Part shown: piece by piece, positions 58,648 through 62,136 of the stretch
Layout: the number at the start of each line of letters is the position of its first letter
How positions within the stretch are numbered: position 1 is the stretch's first letter
Assembly (NCBI RefSeq): GCF_027533845.1
Contig: NZ_JAPZVN010000031.1
Location: 1 to 62,136 of the forward strand
DNA from: Streptomyces sp. RPT161
Lineage (GTDB): Bacteria; Actinomycetota; Actinomycetes; Streptomycetales; Streptomycetaceae
DNA length: 62,136 nt
Direction: 5' to 3'
Notes under the pieces: generated by a model
Databases searched by the model: none
What the model saw: only the letters and a program-made list of their open reading frames with translations
What the model was told of the DNA's origin: nothing
Position numbers and translations under genes: made by a program

Positions 58648-61600
58648 TCAGACGCCCATGTCGCAACAGCAGTCACGGCGCAACTGCCGACCGACCGCCA
58701 GCCATTCCGCGTCCGTCACCGACGCGCGGTGTGCGGTGTGCCCGGGGCCGGAGAAGGAGCCCACCAACTCGGCCTGCTCGTACGGGACTCCACCGCGCAG
58801 CACCGACACCGTCCGCACCAGCGAGTCGAAGTCGGTGAACGGATCGCCGTCGACCACCGTCAGGTCAGCCAGCTTGCCCTCCTCCACGGTGCCCAACTCG
58901 CCCTCCACGCCGAAGACCTGGGCGGGGACGACCGTCGCGGTGCGCAGCGTCTGCGCCGCCGACAGGCCGAAGCGGTGCAGCGCGCGCAAGCCCATGTGCA
59001 GATGGAGGCCCACCGGTACCAACGGCGAGTCGGTGCCCATCGCCACCAGGCCGCCACCCGCCAGCACCCTGCGGTAGACGCCGACCTCCGTCTCCAGAGC
59101 GGCCAGTTGGTCGGCCGTCGGCGGTTGTGCGGCGAGCTGGCGGACCACCGCCGTGTCCCACGGCGGCATCAGCGCCGTGACCCTGGGGTCGGTGGCGAGC
59201 GCCGGTTCGGCACCGACCAGCGGTGCCGCGGTGAACGGTGTGGCGATCATCCGGAAGTCCGTCGCCGTGTACAGCTCCAGCAGGTCCTCGTAGGAGTGCC
59301 CGGTGGCCGTCACGTCGTGGCCGAACTCCAGCCGCTGCGTGGCGTGCAGGTGGGACGTCAGGTCCTGTCCGAGCTGGATGCCCGGTGTGCACAGGTGGCC
59401 GCCGCTGCGCACCCCGAGCCGTTCGTGCGCGAAGCGCGCCGCCGTCTCCATCACCCAACCGGGCGCCCGCACGTAGGTCTTGACGAAGTCCCAGTCCAGC
59501 GCCGCCCCCCGGGCCAGCGATCGGGCGAGGCCCTCGCGGGTGCGGTGTGCCCTGCCCATGCTGTACGCGACCCGTGAACCGTCCAGCAACTCGCCGGTGG
59601 CCAGCAGCCGCGGCCCGGCCAGCGCGCCCGCCGCGACCGCGTCCCGGATCCGCGCCTGCTCGTAGGCGAAACCGCCCAGCGAGACGGCCGTGGTGATCCC
59701 GTAGGCGAGTTGCAGGGAGGTCTGCCGACCGCCGTAGGTCGCCTGCCACGGATGGGTGTGGGAGTCCCACAGCCCGGGTGTGACGGTGTACGCGGAGGCG
59801 TCGATCCGGCGCCGCGCGGGCCGCCCCGCGCGGTGCGGCTCCACGGCGGCGATCCGCCCGCCGCGCACCACCACGTCGACGTCGTGCCGGACCCGCTCGC
59901 CGGTGCCGTCCCACAGCTGCCCGGCGTGCACCACGGTGTCGGCGGGCGCCGGGCGCCGGTAGTCGAGCGGAACGCGGACCGTACGGGCCGTGCCGCCCGC
60001 GGCGTCGATCATGCGCAGCGCGCCCGACGACAGGTACAGCAGGGTGCGTGAGTCCCCGGACCAGGAGGGATGGTCGGCGGGCTCGTCGGTGAGCTGCCGT
60101 GGCGCCCCGTCCGGGGTGCCGTCCGGACGTACCGGCAGCAGCCACAGCGCGGACTCGGAGATCACCGCCATCCACCGGCCGTCGGGGGACCAGACCGGGC
60201 CGGAGTCGTAGCGGTCGGAGATGGACACATGCGGTGCCACGGCGTGCAGCCGGGCGGTGCCGTCCGTGGTGTCCACCACCCGGATCAGGTTGTAGCCCTC
60301 ACGGAAGCGCTGGTTGAGCCGGTTGCGGTCGCAGAACGCCAGGTACCGCCCGTCCGGCGACCAGCTCGGCCGGCCCGGCAGACCCCCGCCGCCCAGCGGC
60401 GCCGCGAGCACCCGCTCGGTGCCCTTCGCCAGATCGCGCACCACCAGGTTGCCGGACATGTCCACACAGGCCAGCCGGTTGCCGTCCGGTGACAGCGCCG
60501 GGTACACCCGTCCGCCCGAGGCCAGAACCGTTTCCGTTCCCGAGGCGAGGTCATGGCGGCGCACCGCGTACAGCCCGTCCCGGTCGTCCGCGTACAGCAG
60601 TGACCGCCCGTCCCGCGACCAGACCGGGCCGAGCACATAGCGGGTGGGGTCAGCGCTGACGATCCGGCGCGGTTTGGCGCCCGAAGTTCCGCACAGCCAC
60701 AGCGAGTTGAGCGCCGCGAAGGCCACCTGCCGTCCGTCGGGGGACAGCGCGGGCAGATGCACCCCGCGCACCGGGCGCACGCCGGTGCCGTCCAGGTCGT
60801 ACTTCTTCACGCGGTAGCGCGGCAGGTCCACCGGCAGCGTGCCGGCGAACGGGATCCGCCGGGCGTCACCGGGCCGCTGCGGGCGCAGCAGCCGGAACTG
60901 GCCGTCCACGTTGACCAGCAACTCGTCATCGGACGTCCAGCGCGGCGGTGCGGGCGCCACGTCCCCGTCGACGCGTACCGGCGTGCCGTCCACCACCAGC
61001 GTGCAGGAGGCGGCGGGCGCGGCGGTGGTGCGCAGATAGGCGAGCCGCCCGCCGGGCGAGACGGCCGGGACCATCAGCTGGACGCCGGGCGTCGGATCGG
61101 TGTGGGTGACCGTGACCGGACCGGAACCGTCGGCCGGGACCGAGGCGATGGTACGGGCGTCCAGCGCGGTGCCGCCGGGCGTGCCGGAGGCCACCGGCCG
61201 GGCGCGCACGAACCGCACCTCGCGGCCGTCCGGTGACCAGGCCGGGTCGAAGTCCTCCCAGGGGCCGTCCTGCAGGGGCCCCTGCTGGCCGGGCAGGCCG
61301 GTGATCCGGGTCAGCCGCCCGGTCGCCACGTCGAGCAGCCAGATCCGGTAGGGGCTGCCCGCCACCGGGTCGCCGCCGCGTTCGGAGGCGAAGGCGATCC
61401 GGGTGCCGTCCGGCGACCAGGACGGACCGCGGTCGTCCCAGGGGCCGTCGGTGCGCTGCTTGAGCTCCGAGCCGTCCGGGCGCAGCGTCCAGATGTGGAA
61501 GCCGCCGCCCCGGTAGGCGCACACGGCCAGCAGCTTGCCGTCGGGGGAGAAGGCCGGGCGGGTCGGCTCCAGGTCCGGCGTGCTGATCGGCACCGCGTGG

Positions 61601-61872
61601 CCGCCCGTGGGCGGCAGCGACCACAGCACGTTCTGCACTTCGGCGACCAGCCGGTCACCGGTGGGGGAGAGGGTGGCCGATCCGTTGGTGCCCGAGGTGA
61701 AGGACAGCGTGACGCGCCCGGTGGCGGCGCCGGCCGGGTCCTGGTCGGCGAGGGCTTCACCCGGAAGGCCGAGTACGGCCCCGGCGGCCGCGGCTCCGGC
61801 CGCCGCGTGTAAGAAACCGCGCCGGGAGAGCGCGGAACCGGTTGTGTCGAAGGGGTCCTGAACGGTGTCCAA
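58648..61872 (-). CDS. Tat-exported TolB-like propeller/amidohydrolase fusion
   Basis: A 1074-aa exported hydrolase. The N-terminal Tat signal is SRRGFLHAAAGAAAAGAVLG. Residues about 55-630 are TolB/PD40 beta-propeller repeats (recurring xxSPDGxxLA and WSPDGR motifs). The C-terminal metal-dependent amidohydrolase (about 640-1050) has TPGLWDSHTHPW, LEFGHDVTATGHSYEDLLEL and VAMGTDSPLVPVG. Related proteins are imidazolonepropionase-like peptidases. A TTA codon at 61812-61810 sits inside the Tat signal. TTG start at 61872 with GGGAG upstream. It ends CCCDMGV, a triple-Cys tail. The substrate is unknown. Confidence 0.88.
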   Translation of the reverse strand: MDTVQDPFDTTGSALSRRGFLHAAAGAAAAGAVLGLPGEALADQDPAGAATGRVTLSFTSGTNGSATLSPTGDRLVAEVQNVLWSLPPTGGHAVPISTPDLEPTRPAFSPDGKLLAVCAYRGGGFHIWTLRPDGSELKQRTDGPWDDRGPSWSPDGTRIAFASERGGDPVAGSPYRIWLLDVATGRLTRITGLPGQQGPLQDGPWEDFDPAWSPDGREVRFVRARPVASGTPGGTALDARTIASVPADGSGPVTVTHTDPTPGVQLMVPAVSPGGRLAYLRTTAAPAASCTLVVDGTPVRVDGDVAPAPPRWTSDDELLVNVDGQFRLLRPQRPGDARRIPFAGTLPVDLPRYRVKKYDLDGTGVRPVRGVHLPALSPDGRQVAFAALNSLWLCGTSGAKPRRIVSADPTRYVLGPVWSRDGRSLLYADDRDGLYAVRRHDLASGTETVLASGGRVYPALSPDGNRLACVDMSGNLVVRDLAKGTERVLAAPLGGGGLPGRPSWSPDGRYLAFCDRNRLNQRFREGYNLIRVVDTTDGTARLHAVAPHVSISDRYDSGPVWSPDGRWMAVISESALWLLPVRPDGTPDGAPRQLTDEPADHPSWSGDSRTLLYLSSGALRMIDAAGGTARTVRVPLDYRRPAPADTVVHAGQLWDGTGERVRHDVDVVVRGGRIAAVEPHRAGRPARRRIDASAYTVTPGLWDSHTHPWQATYGGRQTSLQLAYGITTAVSLGGFAYEQARIRDAVAAGALAGPRLLATGELLDGSRVAYSMGRAHRTREGLARSLARGAALDWDFVKTYVRAPGWVMETAARFAHERLGVRSGGHLCTPGIQLGQDLTSHLHATQRLEFGHDVTATGHSYEDLLELYTATDFRMIATPFTAAPLVGAEPALATDPRVTALMPPWDTAVVRQLAAQPPTADQLAALETEVGVYRRVLAGGGLVAMGTDSPLVPVGLHLHMGLRALHRFGLSAAQTLRTATVVPAQVFGVEGELGTVEEGKLADLTVVDGDPFTDFDSLVRTVSVLRGGVPYEQAELVGSFSGPGHTAHRASVTDAEWLAVGRQLRRDCCCDMGV

Positions 61873-62038
61873 GAGGGCTCCCTGGCTTGGAAGTTGAGAG
61901 GGGTTCGACGTCTCGCGCTGCTGATCGTGGCACAGCCAGGGGGGCCGTCGGCACTGAGTTCCCGCTGGTCACCACGGGCGAACCGGAGCCTTGTGACTAG
62001 ACACACCGACTGCCCGGAGTCAAGGTTCGGTCAAGTAG

Positions 62039-62069
62039 TTGCGCGGATATGCAAGAAAGAGGCTAGACT
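62039..62069 (+). promoter_or_regulatory. Probable promoter of the gene beyond the right edge
   Basis: TAGACT at 62064-62069 is a good actinobacterial -10; TTGCGC at 62039-62044 is a weak -35 with a 19-bp spacer. Transcription would start near 62076 and run into the riboswitch-like leader. Confidence 0.45.
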
Positions 62070-62084
62070 TCAAACGAAGTTGCA

Positions 62085-62136
62085 AGAGGCACCTCGTTCG
62101 GTGAGGCGTCTGCACGGACACAGGCCACTGATCCCA
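62085..62136 (+). promoter_or_regulatory. M-box (Mg2+-sensing, ykoK-type) riboswitch, 5' part, cut by window edge
   Basis: The leader contains CTCGTTCGGTGAGGC (62093-62107) and ACACAGGCCACTGATCC (62119-62135), with a short variable stretch between. This matches the conserved 5' core of M-box RNAs (GUUAGGUGAGGCUCCU... ACACAGGCCACUG). M-boxes control Mg2+ transporters such as MgtE, so a magnesium transporter gene is expected just past 62136. The remaining two-thirds of the aptamer is outside the window. Confidence 0.7.

Noticed and set aside
1-62136. CRISPR arrays, tRNA/rRNA genes, insertion sequences, integrase or attachment sites
   Set aside because: Looked for regularly spaced repeats, cloverleaf-type sequences with TTCGA loops and transposase motifs; none found.

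Overview
The window is a high-GC actinobacterial chromosome segment, most probably from a Streptomyces. Third-codon positions are strongly GC-biased, operons are chained by 4-nt ATGA/GTGA overlaps, GTG and TTG starts are frequent, and rare TTA (bldA-type) codons occur in a few genes. The XRE/DUF397/ATPase regulatory trio is typical of that genus. I see no tRNA, rRNA, CRISPR array, transposase or integrase.

Left arm (1-11.8 kb): the 5' part of a second-type dnaK, a LuxR/NarL two-component pair, and an alpha-galactoside/amino-sugar locus. That locus holds a secreted GH27 alpha-galactosidase and sugar porter on the minus strand, divergent from a SIS isomerase, a class II tagatose/fructose-bisphosphate-type aldolase and a DeoR repressor. 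A DUF574 methyltransferase and an abaA/whiJ-like trio (RsbW-type ATPase, DUF397, XRE) follow.

Centre-left (11.98-26.93 kb): a tightly packed 13-gene operon that I regard as the main discovery. Its first five genes include the enzyme set of 7-azapteridine (toxoflavin/fervenulin-type) pathways: WD40 protein, GTP cyclohydrolase II, FGE/SUMF1-fold protein and SAM methyltransferase. To these are added a CysK-like PLP enzyme, a CysE-like O-acetyltransferase, three ATP-grasp domains in two proteins, an IPNS-like 2-oxoglutarate/Fe(II) oxygenase, an exporter, a VOC protein, a flavin-reductase-like protein and an arylamine N-acetyltransferase. The content predicts a GTP-derived heterocycle joined to non-standard amino acids by ATP-grasp ligases.

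Centre (26.9-41.5 kb): an LmeA-like protein, an amine permease/copper amine oxidase operon, a squalene/phytoene-synthase-family enzyme divergent from a flavin monooxygenase, a Tat-exported metallophosphatase, a copper operon (Met-rich peptide, CopA, PCuAC-like protein) and a two-gene metal ABC transporter with no binding protein.

Centre-right (41.5-56.1 kb): a second specialised cluster. It contains an FAD/NAD-binding protein, a truncated NRPS-derived C-A relic, a doubled CaiB/BaiF CoA-transferase with one half apparently dead, an acyl-CoA ligase and an acyl-CoA dehydrogenase. On the minus strand are a GH88-like hydrolase, thioesterase and MFS pump, followed by a TetR regulator and a PHBH-type hydroxylase. 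The same spaced repeat (ACTCTAGW-N5-ACTMTAGT) lies in both divergent promoter regions of this cluster, which suggests one regulon controlled by the TetR protein.

Right end (56.1-62.1 kb): a small hypothetical protein, an SpoIIE-type phosphatase, an EspR-like DNA-binding protein with an elaborate inverted-repeat region upstream, a Tat-exported beta-propeller/amidohydrolase, and, cut by the window edge, what looks like the start of an M-box (Mg2+) riboswitch.
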